Counted from the first letter of the stretch, positions 12,809 to 21,002 are shown. The stretch is DNA of 29,686 bases from JAIBJP01 sp035639875 (GCA_035639875.1 DASQXE010000129.1:1-29686); one strand, 5' to 3'. Numbers and translations are program-made. The notes: generated from the letters alone by a model not told the origin.

Positions 12809-13635
12809 GTGACGAACGCGAGCAGCTCGTCGGCGAGCGCCTCGGGGTCGGCGCCACGGCGGCGCTCGACCCAACTTCCGTCCTCGGCCGCAATCAGGGC
12901 GGTGAGCGCCTCGCCGTCGTGGTATGCGGCCACGGGAGCGAGGCAGCCGGCGCCAATGCGGGCGACGCACATGCGCTCTGCGGTCACGCGGCGACGCGTC
13001 TCGGCATCGTCGGCGGCTGCGACGAACTCCTCTTCTCCGGCCCGCACCTGGAGAGCGACGGCCCCCTGACCCGCTTCCGGGACGAGCTCCTCAGGCGCGA
13101 AGCGGTGACCGATCTCGTCGCCGAGCCCGAGCCGGTCGAGCCCTGCAGCCGCGAGCACCACGGCGTCGAGCCCTCGCTCGCGCCGCTTACGCAGACGCGT
13201 GTCGACGTTGCCGCGCAGCGGCTCGACCGAGAGGCCCGGCTCGAGGGCGAGGAGCTGCGCACGGCGCCGGACTGAAGCGGTGCCGACCCGCATCCCAGCA
13301 CGGAGGCCATCCGCGCCGCAAAGGGCGTCGCGCGGGTCGTCCCGCTGAAGATACGCGCCGATCGCAAGCCCTTCGCTGTCTGTGGATGTCATGTCCTTGG
13401 CCGAATGGACTGCAACGTCGATCCGGCCGGCCAGGAGCGCCTCCTCGATCTCCTTGACGAACACTCCCCGCGCGCCGATCTCTCCGAACGGTTTCGAGCG
13501 GTCGCGGTCGCCGGTCGTCGTGATGGGAACGAGGGCGACGTCCAAGCCAGGGTTCGCGCGGCGCAGTGCGTCGGCCGCGAGCTCGGCCTGGGTGAGCGCG
13601 AGCCTACTTCCCCGGCTTCCCAGGCGAATCAGCAT
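12805..13635 (-). CDS. hemC: Porphobilinogen deaminase (hydroxymethylbilane synthase)
   Basis: A 276-aa enzyme that joins four porphobilinogens into hydroxymethylbilane. Seen: IRLGSRGSRLALTQAEL at the N-terminus, FVKEIEEALLAGRIDVAVHSAKDMTS (catalytic Asp/Lys region), VGTASVRRRAQLLAL and RGNVDTRLRK (cofactor-binding arginines), EAGQGAVALQVR, and GAGCLAPVAAY, whose Cys binds the dipyrromethane cofactor. The ATG at 13635 is the only start that keeps the conserved N-terminus. It lies 32 nt inside the 3' end of hemA, so the two are translationally coupled. Slightly short of the usual 300-310 aa, as in other compact actinobacterial forms. Confidence 0.96.
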   Translation of the reverse strand: MLIRLGSRGSRLALTQAELAADALRRANPGLDVALVPITTTGDRDRSKPFGEIGARGVFVKEIEEALLAGRIDVAVHSAKDMTSTDSEGLAIGAYLQRDDPRDALCGADGLRAGMRVGTASVRRRAQLLALEPGLSVEPLRGNVDTRLRKRRERGLDAVVLAAAGLDRLGLGDEIGHRFAPEELVPEAGQGAVALQVRAGEEEFVAAADDAETRRRVTAERMCVARIGAGCLAPVAAYHDGEALTALIAAEDGSWVERRRGADPEALADELLAFVT

Positions 13636-14890
13636 CTTCGAGCGCGAACAGGTGCCTGATCGCATCCGCGTAGGCCGCGCCGTCCGCCGCCACAGCCGCC
13701 TCCTTCATGCGCACGGTCGGCAGGTGGAGGAGCTTGTTCACGATCTGCGCCGTCAGCGATTCGACTGCGCGGCGCTGGCTGGGCGACAGCGAGCCGAGGC
13801 GGCTCTCGGCCCGGGCCAGCTCCGCCTCCCGGATCGACTCGGCCAGCGCACGAAGCGAAGCAATCGCGGGGACAACGTCGAGGGAGAGCTGCCATTCACG
13901 GAAGCGCGACGCCTCCTCCACCACGATCGTCTCCGCGCGCACCGACTCCTCGCGGCGGCCGGCGACGCTCTCGTCGACGACCCGTGCGAGGTCGTCGATG
14001 TCGTACAGGTAGCACCCCTCGATGTCGTTGACCGCCGGGTCGACATCCCGAGGAACGGCGATGTCGACGAAAAAGATCGGGCGGCCGCGCCGCTTCCTCA
14101 TGGCCCGCTCGACCTGCTCCGCGGAGAGAACGTACGCGGGCGAGCTCGTCGAGGCGATCACGACGTCGGCGTGCTCGAGCTCTTCCTCGACGGCGTCCAG
14201 GCCGACCGCGCGCCCGCCGAAGCGGCGCGCAACCCGTTCCGCCCGCGCAACGGAGCGATTGGCGACGAACACGCTCTCCACTCCGCGGGAGATGAGGTTG
14301 ACCGTCGCCAAGTCGCTCATCTTTCCAGCGCCCAGGACGAGGATCCGACGGCCCTCAAGTCCACCGAAAACGCGCTCGGCGAGCTCGGCCGCGGCCGACG
14401 AGATCGAGGCCGGGTTCTCGCCGATCGCGGTCTCCGTGCGCACGCGCCTTCCGACCCGCAGCGCCTGCCGGAAGACACGATGGAGCACCGGCCCAGCTGT
14501 GCCGCTTTCCTGCGCGAGCTCGTACGCCCCGCGCACCTGGCCGAGAATTTGCGCCTCGCCGGGGATCAGCGAGTCGAGGCCGGCGGCAACGCGGAAAAGA
14601 TGAAGAGCGGCTGCCTCGTCCACGACCGTATAGAGCGAGGGCGCGATCTCGCTCTCCGAGAGACCGGCGAGCGCCGTCAGCTGCGCGAACGCGCGCGCCT
14701 GCGCCGCCTCCTCCTCGGGGTGGACGACGTAGAGCTCGGTGCGGTTGCAGGTCGACAGCACCGCGGCCTCGGCGTCGTCGCCCGCGAGGCGTCCGACGAG
14801 CTCGCGGTTCTCGGCGGCGCTAACGAAGAGCTGCTCGCGCAGCTCGACCGGAGCGCGGTGGTGCGAGGTGCCGACGAGGATGAGGCGCAT
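13604..14890 (-). CDS. hemA: Glutamyl-tRNA reductase
   Basis: A 428-aa enzyme for the first committed step of C5-pathway haem synthesis: NADPH-dependent reduction of Glu-tRNA to glutamate-1-semialdehyde. Diagnostic strings are VGTSHHRAPVELREQ, the active-site LSTCNRTELYVV (nucleophilic Cys), DSLIPGEAQILGQVR, the NADPH-binding domain GRRILVLGAGKMSDLA, and the C-terminal dimerisation helix ending VNKLLHLPTVRMKEAA. The start at 14890 overlaps the preceding CcsA/HemX-like gene as TGATG. The frame is open to 14974, but those codons are antisense-like arginine-rich filler. The gene order resembles the hemA-hemX-hemC-hemD clusters of Gram-positive bacteria, with the hemX-like gene moved ahead of hemA. 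Confidence 0.97.
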   Translation of the reverse strand: MRLILVGTSHHRAPVELREQLFVSAAENRELVGRLAGDDAEAAVLSTCNRTELYVVHPEEEAAQARAFAQLTALAGLSESEIAPSLYTVVDEAAALHLFRVAAGLDSLIPGEAQILGQVRGAYELAQESGTAGPVLHRVFRQALRVGRRVRTETAIGENPASISSAAAELAERVFGGLEGRRILVLGAGKMSDLATVNLISRGVESVFVANRSVARAERVARRFGGRAVGLDAVEEELEHADVVIASTSSPAYVLSAEQVERAMRKRRGRPIFFVDIAVPRDVDPAVNDIEGCYLYDIDDLARVVDESVAGRREESVRAETIVVEEASRFREWQLSLDVVPAIASLRALAESIREAELARAESRLGSLSPSQRRAVESLTAQIVNKLLHLPTVRMKEAAVAADGAAYADAIRHLFALEDADSPGKPGK

Positions 14891-15675
14891 CAGAAATGTG
14901 AAACGGGGACGAGGGAAGCGATCACGAAGGCGAGGCCTGCGACGGCGAGGTACGCCGTCCGCCGGCCGCGCCACCCGAGCTCGTACCGCACGAGGACGAA
15001 GCCCGCGTACACCGTCCAGACGGCGAGCGCGACGCCCATCAGCGCGTCGAAGCTGCCTCCCTCCACGGCGAGCCGAGCCAGGCCGACGACGAGTCCGAGC
15101 GTGAGCGCAGGCAGAGCGACCAGGATCGTGCGGGCGCTCAGCCGGTCGAGCGCCTCTTGCGACGGGGCCCGCTGGCGGAGTACGCCCGGCGCGCGGCGCT
15201 TGAGCCGCCGCTCCTGCCAGAGGTAAAGCCCGGCCAGCCCGGCAGCAAGCGTAAAGCCGGCGAGCGCGGCGAGAACGAGCCCCACGTGGAACGCGAGAAA
15301 GACATCACCGAGCTCCCCTCGTCGGCGCGACCCGGCGCCGCCCGCAGCCCAGGCGAGCGCGAAGAGCGTAACGACGACCGGCATGACGGCGAGGCCGAGG
15401 AGGCGAAACGGAGAGCGGCACCCCCAGACGAGATAGGCGCCCACGACGAGCCAGACGAACAGGTTGAGCGACCCAGCCCACGTCCCCCAGGGAAACCCAT
15501 GCGCCCGAATCGCCTGATCGACGAGAAGACCGGTCTGGGCAAGCCAGCCGAAGCGCACGCCCCAGATCGCATAGCGCGCAAGCCGGCCCGGCCGGATGCC
15601 GTCGCCGAGATACGCAACGAACGCTTCCGCGTAACCCGCGAGCGCCGGCCAGAAGAGGAAGGCGGCAACCTCCAT
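14890..15675 (-). CDS. CcsA/HemX-like cytochrome c assembly membrane protein
   Basis: A 261-aa polytopic membrane protein (about eight helices) of the cytochrome c assembly (CcsA/CcmF/HemX) superfamily. Seen: the initial helix FLFWPALAGYAEAFVAYLG, LVDQAIRAHGFPWGTWAGSLNLFVWL, the variant of the tryptophan-rich region used by HemX-type proteins (no WWD triplet), and LAFHVGLVLAALAGFTLAAGLAGLYLWQERRLKRR with the His and the cytosolic LK.R motif. HemX regulates HemA abundance in Bacillus, while CcsA exports or attaches haem; here it sits exactly between ccmD and hemA, so either role is possible. It starts 2 nt after the ccmD stop, with GGAGG upstream, and overlaps hemA. Confidence 0.83.
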   Translation of the reverse strand: MEVAAFLFWPALAGYAEAFVAYLGDGIRPGRLARYAIWGVRFGWLAQTGLLVDQAIRAHGFPWGTWAGSLNLFVWLVVGAYLVWGCRSPFRLLGLAVMPVVVTLFALAWAAGGAGSRRRGELGDVFLAFHVGLVLAALAGFTLAAGLAGLYLWQERRLKRRAPGVLRQRAPSQEALDRLSARTILVALPALTLGLVVGLARLAVEGGSFDALMGVALAVWTVYAGFVLVRYELGWRGRRTAYLAVAGLAFVIASLVPVSHF

Positions 15676-15677
15676 GG

Positions 15678-15842
15678 CTAGGCCGCCTCCCGGCGGTCTC
15701 GCTTCTCCCGCGCGAGCCCGACCAGCTCGCTCACCTCGCGCTCAAGGCGCGAAAGCTTGAACGCGTACAGGACGACGTAGAGGAGGACGACGGCGAGTAC
15801 GACGAGATAGGCCGCCGTCGCGTACTTCTCGGCCGACGTCAT
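15678..15842 (-). CDS. ccmD: CcmD-like haem exporter protein (54 aa)
   Basis: A very short gene between ccmC and the CcsA/HemX-like gene. The product has a short polar start (MTSAEKYATA), one membrane helix (AYLVVLAVVLLYVVLYAF) and a strongly charged cytoplasmic tail (KLSRLEREVSELVGLAREKRD), the architecture of CcmD, which stabilises the CcmABC-CcmE complex. The ATG overlaps the ccmC stop as ATGA, and the TAG lies 2 nt before the next ATG, so both ends are fixed by their neighbours. Sequence conservation in CcmD is low; the assignment rests on size, topology and position. Confidence 0.85.
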   Translation of the reverse strand: MTSAEKYATAAYLVVLAVVLLYVVLYAFKLSRLEREVSELVGLAREKRDRREAA

Positions 15843-16525
15843 TGCAAGGCCTCGCGCAGCTCGCGCAGACGCGCGTCGACGCGCTTGCCCGTCAGCTCGT
15901 TCCGGTACAGCGTCCCGGCAAGCGCGAGCATTCCAGCCAGGCAGACGAAGAAGGTCGTGAACTGGCTGACGGTCAGCTTACTGCCGACGTCGTGCGAGAA
16001 GACGACGGGATGGACGAGGTCCGCGGCGAGCCGGATGGCGAGAAAGCTGATCGGGATCAGCACGACGCCGAACAGCGCGTACACGGCCGACATGTTTGCC
16101 CGGCGCGGCCCCGGGTCGACGGAGAAACGGAGCATGAAGTACGCGGCGTAGAAAAGGAAGAGGACGAGGAAGAGGACGAGCTGCCGCGATCCCCACACCC
16201 ACCAGTGACCCCAGGACGTCCGCGCCCAGACGGAGCCCGTGATCAACGTGAGGATCCCGAAGATGACGCCCATGTGCACCGCCGTGTAGCTCTCCAGGTC
16301 ATAGCGGCGGTCGCGCGTCCACAGAAGCCGGAGCGCCTTCCAGGCCGCCCAGCCGAAGCAGGCGTACGAGGTCAGCGCGATCGGCACGTGGTAATAGAAG
16401 ATCCGCTGGCGGAAGCCCTCGAGCGGTGCATTCGGCACCCAGTAGAAGGCAAGTGCCGTGCCCGTGAGGAGCAGGACCGCGGCCGCCGCGGCGAGGACGA
16501 CCGCTTGGTTATTCCGTAACGACAT
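15839..16525 (-). CDS. ccmC: Haem exporter protein CcmC (altered WWD motif)
   Basis: A 228-aa, six-helix inner-membrane protein that presents haem to CcmE in system I cytochrome c maturation. Landmarks are FRQRIFYYHVPIALTSY (first haem-ligand His), ITGSVWARTSWGHWWVWGSRQ (the tryptophan-rich motif) and LVHPVVFSHDVGSK (region of the second His). The motif normally reads WWxWD followed by RLT; here the Asp is Gly and RLT is RQL, an unusual loss of a core residue. The ATG at 16525 starts 17 nt inside the end of ccmB; the frame is open further upstream, but that would read through ccmB as arginine/serine-rich noise. It ends in an ATGA overlap with ccmD. Confidence 0.92.
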   Translation of the reverse strand: MSLRNNQAVVLAAAAAVLLLTGTALAFYWVPNAPLEGFRQRIFYYHVPIALTSYACFGWAAWKALRLLWTRDRRYDLESYTAVHMGVIFGILTLITGSVWARTSWGHWWVWGSRQLVLFLVLFLFYAAYFMLRFSVDPGPRRANMSAVYALFGVVLIPISFLAIRLAADLVHPVVFSHDVGSKLTVSQFTTFFVCLAGMLALAGTLYRNELTGKRVDARLRELREALQ

Positions 16526-17147
16526 ACTCAAAGCTCGCCCAGGACAGAATCGCAAATACCGCGTCGTAGAGACCCAGGAAGGCGAGGTAACGGCCCGGAT
16601 GCGCCGCCACCGATGCCCCGACGCCGCCGACGACGACCGGGATGACAAGGGGGAGGAAGAGGAGCGGGAGCAATAGCTCACGCGCGCGGCTCGCCGCGGC
16701 CATGGCGGCGAGCAGCGTCCCGACGGCGGCTAGGCCGATGTCGGCCAGGGCGACCGCGGCAACGAACTCCCATCCGACGGGACCGAAGAAGAGCCCGTAT
16801 GCAGGCAGGGCGACGACCTCGGCGAGAACGAGGAACGCGGCCACGCCGATCCCTTTCCCCAGCCAGATCGCGCTCCGGTCGCACGGGGCGAGAACGAGCC
16901 CGTCGAGCACTCGCTGCTCGCGCTCCGCGACGAAGGCCCGCACGAGCCCGAGCAAGGCGGTGAAGAGAAGCGCCACCCAGAGCAGACCGGCCTGCGCCGC
17001 GTCAGACGTCTTGGCGGGAAGCGCGAAGTGGAAGACGACGAGCGTCGAGAGGACGAAGAGAAGCATGGCGGGCAGGGTGTCCCGCGAGCGCAGCTCCAGC
17101 AGTAGGTCCTTGCGTGCGAGCGCTGCGACGTCGCGAAGATAGGTCAT
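16509..17147 (-). CDS. ccmB: Haem exporter permease CcmB
   Basis: A 212-aa membrane permease of the CcmAB ABC complex, which uses ATP to release holo-CcmE. Seen: ALARKDLLLELRSRDTLPAMLLFVLSTLVVFHFAL at the N-terminus, TALLGLVRAFVAEREQRVLDGLVLAPCDRSAIWLGK, the most conserved stretch of CcmB, and then GTLLAAMAAASRARELLLPLLFLPLVIPVVVGG. Length is close to the family norm (about 220). The ATG at 17147 overlaps the ccmA stop (ATGA). The same frame continues upstream only as ccmA shadow. Confidence 0.95.
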   Translation of the reverse strand: MTYLRDVAALARKDLLLELRSRDTLPAMLLFVLSTLVVFHFALPAKTSDAAQAGLLWVALLFTALLGLVRAFVAEREQRVLDGLVLAPCDRSAIWLGKGIGVAAFLVLAEVVALPAYGLFFGPVGWEFVAAVALADIGLAAVGTLLAAMAAASRARELLLPLLFLPLVIPVVVGGVGASVAAHPGRYLAFLGLYDAVFAILSWASFEYVVTE

Positions 17148-17728
17148 GCGAGCGGGAGCTCCTCGGTCGCCTTGGCACGCACGCGATCCGGCTCGTGCGT
17201 GGCAACGACGAGCGTCTTCTCGCCGGCGTGCTCCGAGAGCAAGTCGTCCACCAGCCGGGACGCGTCGGCGTCCAGGCCGGCGTAGGGCTCGTCGAGGAGC
17301 AGCAGGGTCGGCTCGTGCAGGACGGTGCGGCAGAACGCAAGCCGCTGCGCCATTCCCTGCGAGAAGGAGCCGACGCGCTCGTGCCGCGCGTCCCACAGCC
17401 CGAACCGCTCGAGCAGCATTCCGATCCGCTCTCTTCGTTCGGCTACCCGGTAGAGCCGTCCGTAGAGATCGAGGTTCTCGAGCGCGGTTAGCTCCCGGTA
17501 CACGAGCGGCTCGTGCGCCAGGTAGCCGATCTCCCCGCGCTCGACGGCGACCTCGAGCTCGCCGGCCGTCGGGGCGAGCAGGCCTGCGCAGAGTGACAGC
17601 AGTGTCGATTTCCCGGCGCCGTTCGGGCCGGTGACGAGGAGGAACCCGCCCGCCGCGACCTCGAAGTCGAGCCCCCGCAGGACCCGTTTCGCGCCGAAGT
17701 CCCGCCCGAGTCCCCGCGCCGTAATCAC
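17144..17728 (-). CDS. ccmA: Haem exporter ATPase CcmA
   Basis: A 194-aa ABC ATPase partner of CcmB. Walker A is GPNGAGKSTLLSLCAGLL (about residue 34), then YLAHEPLVYRELTALENLDLYGRLY, typical of CcmA, the signature FSQGMAQRLAFCRTVLHEP, and Walker B LLLLDEPYAGLD with the H-loop VATHEPDR. The GTG at 17728 overlaps the stop of the prenyltransferase gene as GTGA. CcmE, CcmF, CcmG and CcmH are not in the window, so maturation must be completed by genes elsewhere. Confidence 0.94.
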   Translation of the reverse strand: MITARGLGRDFGAKRVLRGLDFEVAAGGFLLVTGPNGAGKSTLLSLCAGLLAPTAGELEVAVERGEIGYLAHEPLVYRELTALENLDLYGRLYRVAERRERIGMLLERFGLWDARHERVGSFSQGMAQRLAFCRTVLHEPTLLLLDEPYAGLDADASRLVDDLLSEHAGEKTLVVATHEPDRVRAKATEELPLA

Positions 17729-18588
17729 AGGACAACGTCCACGAGCACGAAGGCGAAAAACGTGACGCTGATGACCCCGTTCATGGTGAAGAACGCCATG
17801 TCGAGCCTGCGGCGGTCGCGCGGCGAGACGAGCGAGTGCTCATAGACCAAGAGAGCCGCAACCGCAGCGACGCCGAGCCAGTAGAGGAAGCCGATCGATA
17901 GGCCGGCACCGGCGGCCACCAGAAGCCCGATCGTCGCTCCGTGACAGAGCCGAGCCCCGCGAAAAGCGGCCTCGATTCCGAACCGCGCCGGCAGTGAGTG
18001 CAGTCCCTGCTCGCGATCGACCTCGAGATCGAAGAGCGCGTACAAGAGATCGAAACCCGCCACCCACAGCGCCACCGCGCCGCCGAGCGCCCACGCCTGC
18101 CACGGAAGGTCGTTTGTAATCGCTGCCCAGGCCCCCAGCGGGGCGAGCCCGTCGACCGCGCCGAGCCAGAAGTGCGAGAGCCAGCTCCAGCGCTTCAGGT
18201 ACGGATACACGACGAAGGCCGCGACTGGGATGGGCCACAGCCAGCGGACGATCGGGGCGAGCTGGTACACGGCCAGCAGGAACACAGCGACGGAGGCGAG
18301 CGCGAACACGACGACGTGCCACGGCTCGAGCGCGCCTCGCGGCAGCTCCCGGCCGGCCGTGCGCGGGTTCCGCGCGTCGATGCCCGCGTCGATGAGCCTG
18401 TTCAAAGCCATGGCCAGGCTGCGGGCACCGACCATCGCCACTGAGATCCAGAGGAGATCGTGCGCGCTCGGGACGCCGTCCACGGCGAGGAATGCACCGA
18501 TGTACGCGAACGGAAGGGCAAAAATCGTGTGCTCGACCTTGACGAGCGAGGCAAAGAGGCGCGGATAACGGATGAGCGCCTCGGTCAT
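17725..18588 (-). CDS. mqnP: UbiA-family prenyltransferase, MqnP-like
   Basis: A 287-aa, nine-helix aromatic prenyltransferase. The N-terminus FASLVKVEHTIFALPFAYIGAFLA, first Asp-rich motif NRLIDAGIDARNPRTAGRELPRG, and second motif GFDLLYALFDLEVDREQGLHSLPARFG are those of the UbiA-like group used in the futalosine route to menaquinone (MqnP), rather than proteobacterial UbiA or MenA. It would attach the isoprenoid tail at the membrane. The ATG overlaps the mog stop (ATGA). Placement ahead of the cytochrome c maturation genes supports a respiratory-quinone role. No mqnA-E genes are in the window, so the pathway itself is inferred. Confidence 0.87.
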   Translation of the reverse strand: MTEALIRYPRLFASLVKVEHTIFALPFAYIGAFLAVDGVPSAHDLLWISVAMVGARSLAMALNRLIDAGIDARNPRTAGRELPRGALEPWHVVVFALASVAVFLLAVYQLAPIVRWLWPIPVAAFVVYPYLKRWSWLSHFWLGAVDGLAPLGAWAAITNDLPWQAWALGGAVALWVAGFDLLYALFDLEVDREQGLHSLPARFGIEAAFRGARLCHGATIGLLVAAGAGLSIGFLYWLGVAAVAALLVYEHSLVSPRDRRRLDMAFFTMNGVISVTFFAFVLVDVVL

Positions 18589-19064
18589 GTTTGTGCGTGG
18601 GTCGTTGTCTGGTCTGTCAACAGCTCCAGAGCGTGCGCGAGAGCCGGCCTGAGAACCGCATAGCCGTCCCTGCAGCCCCCGGGCGAGCCCGGCAGATTGA
18701 CCACGAGCGTCGATCCGACCGTCCCCGCCGCTCCTCGGCCGAGAAGTCCGTGCGGCGTCTTGGCGACCGCGTCGACTCGGATCGCCTCCGCAATCCCCGG
18801 CGTCAGGCGGTCGACCACGTCGGCCGTCGCCTCCGGAGTCACGTCGCGAGGCGCGAGCCCGGTGCCGCCCGTGGTCAGGACGAGGCGAGCCTCGCGCGCG
18901 AGATCGTGGAGCGCGGCTGCGATCGTGTCCCGCTCGTCCGGGACGACGCGCCGCGTCACCTCGTAGCCGTCCTCCACCAACAGGCCTGCGAGGAGGTCTC
19001 CGCTTGCGTCCTCACGCTCGCCACGTGCAACCCCGTCCGAGACGGTCAGGACCGCCGCCTTCAT
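18585..19064 (-). CDS. mog: Molybdopterin adenylyltransferase (MogA/MoaB)
   Basis: A 159-aa enzyme that adenylates molybdopterin before molybdate insertion. Seen: KAAVLTVSDGVARGEREDASGDLLAGLL, VVPDERDTIAAALHDLA, VLTTGGTGLAPRDVTPEATADVV (the MoCF signature), RGAAGTVGSTLVVNLPGSPGGCRDGYAVL. Length matches MoaB/Mog stand-alone forms. The ATG at 19064 overlaps the moaC stop as ATGA, and the stop overlaps the next ATG. MoaB and MogA cannot be separated by sequence alone. Confidence 0.93.
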   Translation of the reverse strand: MKAAVLTVSDGVARGEREDASGDLLAGLLVEDGYEVTRRVVPDERDTIAAALHDLAREARLVLTTGGTGLAPRDVTPEATADVVDRLTPGIAEAIRVDAVAKTPHGLLGRGAAGTVGSTLVVNLPGSPGGCRDGYAVLRPALAHALELLTDQTTTHAQT

Positions 19065-19510
19065 CCCTTCGTCTTCTCGAGGAGGCGCACCTCTTCGATC
19101 ACGAGCTCGGGGTCGACGCCCTTGACCATGTCGTAGACGGTCAACGCCGCGAGCGCCGCGCCGGTCAACGCCTCCATCTCGACACCCGTCTGGGCGGTCG
19201 TCTCGACGGTGGCGGTGATCTCGACCCCGTCTGCCTCCGCGGCGACACTGACGTCGACGTGCGACAGGGGGAGGGGATGGCACAGCGGGATGAGGTCGGC
19301 GGTCTGTTTCGCGGCCATGATGCCCGCCACCTGTGCAATCGCCAGGGCGTCTCCCTTCGGCAGCTCGGTGAGCGCCCCCACCGTGTCCGGCCGCATGCGC
19401 ACGAACGCTCGCGCCGTTGCCCGCCGGCGTTCGTGCGGCTTTCCGCCCACGTCGACCATGTGGACGCTTCCGCTCTCGTCCACGTGCGTGAGGCCCGGTT
19501 TTCCAGGCAT
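19061..19510 (-). CDS. moaC: Cyclic pyranopterin monophosphate synthase
   Basis: A 149-aa enzyme that works with MoaA to turn GTP into cyclic pyranopterin monophosphate in molybdenum cofactor synthesis. Characteristic strings: HMVDVGGKPHERRRATARAFVRM (active-site Lys), GDALAIAQVAGIMAAKQTADLIPLCHPLPLSHVDV, and VEMEALTGAALAALTVYDMVKGVDPELVIEEVRLLEKTKG (second Lys). The ATG at 19510 follows the otsA stop by one base (TGAaATG). Together with mog it gives two of the Mo-cofactor genes; moaA, moaE and moeA are absent here. Confidence 0.96.
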   Translation of the reverse strand: MPGKPGLTHVDESGSVHMVDVGGKPHERRRATARAFVRMRPDTVGALTELPKGDALAIAQVAGIMAAKQTADLIPLCHPLPLSHVDVSVAAEADGVEITATVETTAQTGVEMEALTGAALAALTVYDMVKGVDPELVIEEVRLLEKTKG

Positions 19511-19511
19511 T

Positions 19512-20996
19512 TCAGACCGGAAGTCTAGTGCGGGCACACCCGGCTGCGGCCTCGAGATCCTCGAGCTGCTGCTCGATCCATGCGCCGATGTCGTTCTCCC
19601 GCACGTGGCGGCGAATCGCCTCGAGACGAGCACGGCGCTCGGCCGCCGGCAGCTCGAGCGCTTCGTGCAGCGCCTCGGCCTGGCCGGCAACGTCGAAGGG
19701 ATTTACCGAGACCACCCACGGACCGAGCTCCTCGTGCGCACCGGTGTTCTCCGACAGGACGAGAACTCCGCCGCGCACGTTGACGAGCGGCGCCTCCTTG
19801 GCGACGAGGTTCATGCCGTCGAAGATGGCGTTCACGAGCAGCACGTCGTACTGCTTGTAGGCGGCGAGGGCTTGCGGAAAGTTGTCCTCGATCCGCAGGT
19901 CGACCGGGAGCCAATCGTCCTGCCTGAAGCGGTCGTTGAGGGTGCGCGCTGCGCGCTGAATCGCGCCGAGGTATTCCGAGTACTCCGGGATGTCCTGGCG
20001 CGAGGGGTCGAGGAGGACGAGCATGGCGACTCGTCCGTGCATCTCCGGATGCGCCTCGAGGTAGAGCTCAAACGCACGGAACCCCCGGACGATGTTCTTG
20101 GACGGATCGGTGCGGTCGACGCGGACGATGAGCCGCTCGGGTCGCGATTCCTCGATCCGCTCCTCCTCTTCGAGCACGCTTTCGCTCGCGGCCAGCGTGC
20201 CGAACTCGTCCGGATCGACGGAGATCGGCCGCACGTTCACGGACGTCAGTCGGCCCCTGAAGCGGGCCTCGCCGGCCCCGAAGTCGACCTCGGCGCCGAC
20301 AATGTCCCAGCAGCTGCGGAGAAAGTTCCGCGCCCAGCGCTCGGTGTGGAAGCCGACGACATCGTTGGCGAGCATCCCTTCGTGGATTGCGCGGCGGATC
20401 GCGTCCGGCAGGACTCGCCAGTAGTCGGGCTGAGGCCACGGAATATGGACGAACTGGGCGATCGTCGCCTCGGGAGCCCACTCGCGCACAAACGCGGGAG
20501 CGACGTAGAGGTGGTAGTCGTGGAAGAAGACGGCTGCATCCGGCTGCTGGCCGAGCTCCGCGACGACGACCTCGGCGAAGCCGCGGTTGACCGCCTCGTA
20601 TCCATCCGACCACGCGTTGTGGAGGCCCTGGTCGATGTCGGGTGCGTCGGCGAGCCCCCACAGGTAATGCTGGACGAACCAGAGCGTCGGATTGGCGACG
20701 ACGTTGTAGTAGAGGTCGTACGCCTGAGGATCGTGGGCCACGAGCCGCAACCGGTACGGAGCGCCGTCCGCCGCCGTCTGCGCGATCGCCTCTCCTCCCG
20801 CCTCTTCGACGACCGCCCTGTCCTCGTCGCTCATCGCGCTTGCGATCCACGTGACGTCCTGATAGCGGACGAGACTCCGCAGCGCCGTGACGAGCCCTCC
20901 GCCCCCGCGCACCGCCACGCGCTCGCCAGCGGCGTCACGTGAAAACGTGACCGGGCCCCGGTTCGAAACGACGATCAGCCTCTGCCTGCCGGGCAT
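19512..20996 (-). CDS. otsA: Trehalose-6-phosphate synthase-like GT20 glycosyltransferase
   Basis: A 494-aa cytoplasmic retaining glycosyltransferase (GT20), expected to join glucose from a nucleotide sugar to glucose-6-phosphate. Visible landmarks: VVSNRGPVTFS, RGGGGLVTALRSL, FFHDYHLYVAPAFVREW, VHIPWPQPDYWRVLP, VGFHTERWARNFLR, the phosphate-binding VRVDRTDPSKNIVRGF (family consensus R.D..K) and YDVLLVNAIFDGMNLVAKE, LVLSENTGAHEEL. No trehalose-6-phosphatase is fused or adjacent, so the acceptor may differ (for example in glucosylglycerol-phosphate type enzymes). The start is fixed at 20996 by the N-terminus and by TACCCT ending 6 nt upstream, a leaderless arrangement; codons further upstream would overlap treT. 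Confidence 0.9.
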   Translation of the reverse strand: MPGRQRLIVVSNRGPVTFSRDAAGERVAVRGGGGLVTALRSLVRYQDVTWIASAMSDEDRAVVEEAGGEAIAQTAADGAPYRLRLVAHDPQAYDLYYNVVANPTLWFVQHYLWGLADAPDIDQGLHNAWSDGYEAVNRGFAEVVVAELGQQPDAAVFFHDYHLYVAPAFVREWAPEATIAQFVHIPWPQPDYWRVLPDAIRRAIHEGMLANDVVGFHTERWARNFLRSCWDIVGAEVDFGAGEARFRGRLTSVNVRPISVDPDEFGTLAASESVLEEEERIEESRPERLIVRVDRTDPSKNIVRGFRAFELYLEAHPEMHGRVAMLVLLDPSRQDIPEYSEYLGAIQRAARTLNDRFRQDDWLPVDLRIEDNFPQALAAYKQYDVLLVNAIFDGMNLVAKEAPLVNVRGGVLVLSENTGAHEELGPWVVSVNPFDVAGQAEALHEALELPAAERRARLEAIRRHVRENDIGAWIEQQLEDLEAAAGCARTRLPV

Positions 20997-21002
20997 CCGC
21001 TG

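Noticed and set aside
13382..15226. 614-aa open frame on the + strand
   Set aside because: It is antisense to hemA, hemC and the CcsA-like gene, Arg/Ala-rich with no recognisable domain; a GC-skew artefact of codon bias.
19209..20942. 577-aa open frame on the + strand
   Set aside because: It lies opposite moaC and otsA, both secure; composition is typical of an antisense shadow.
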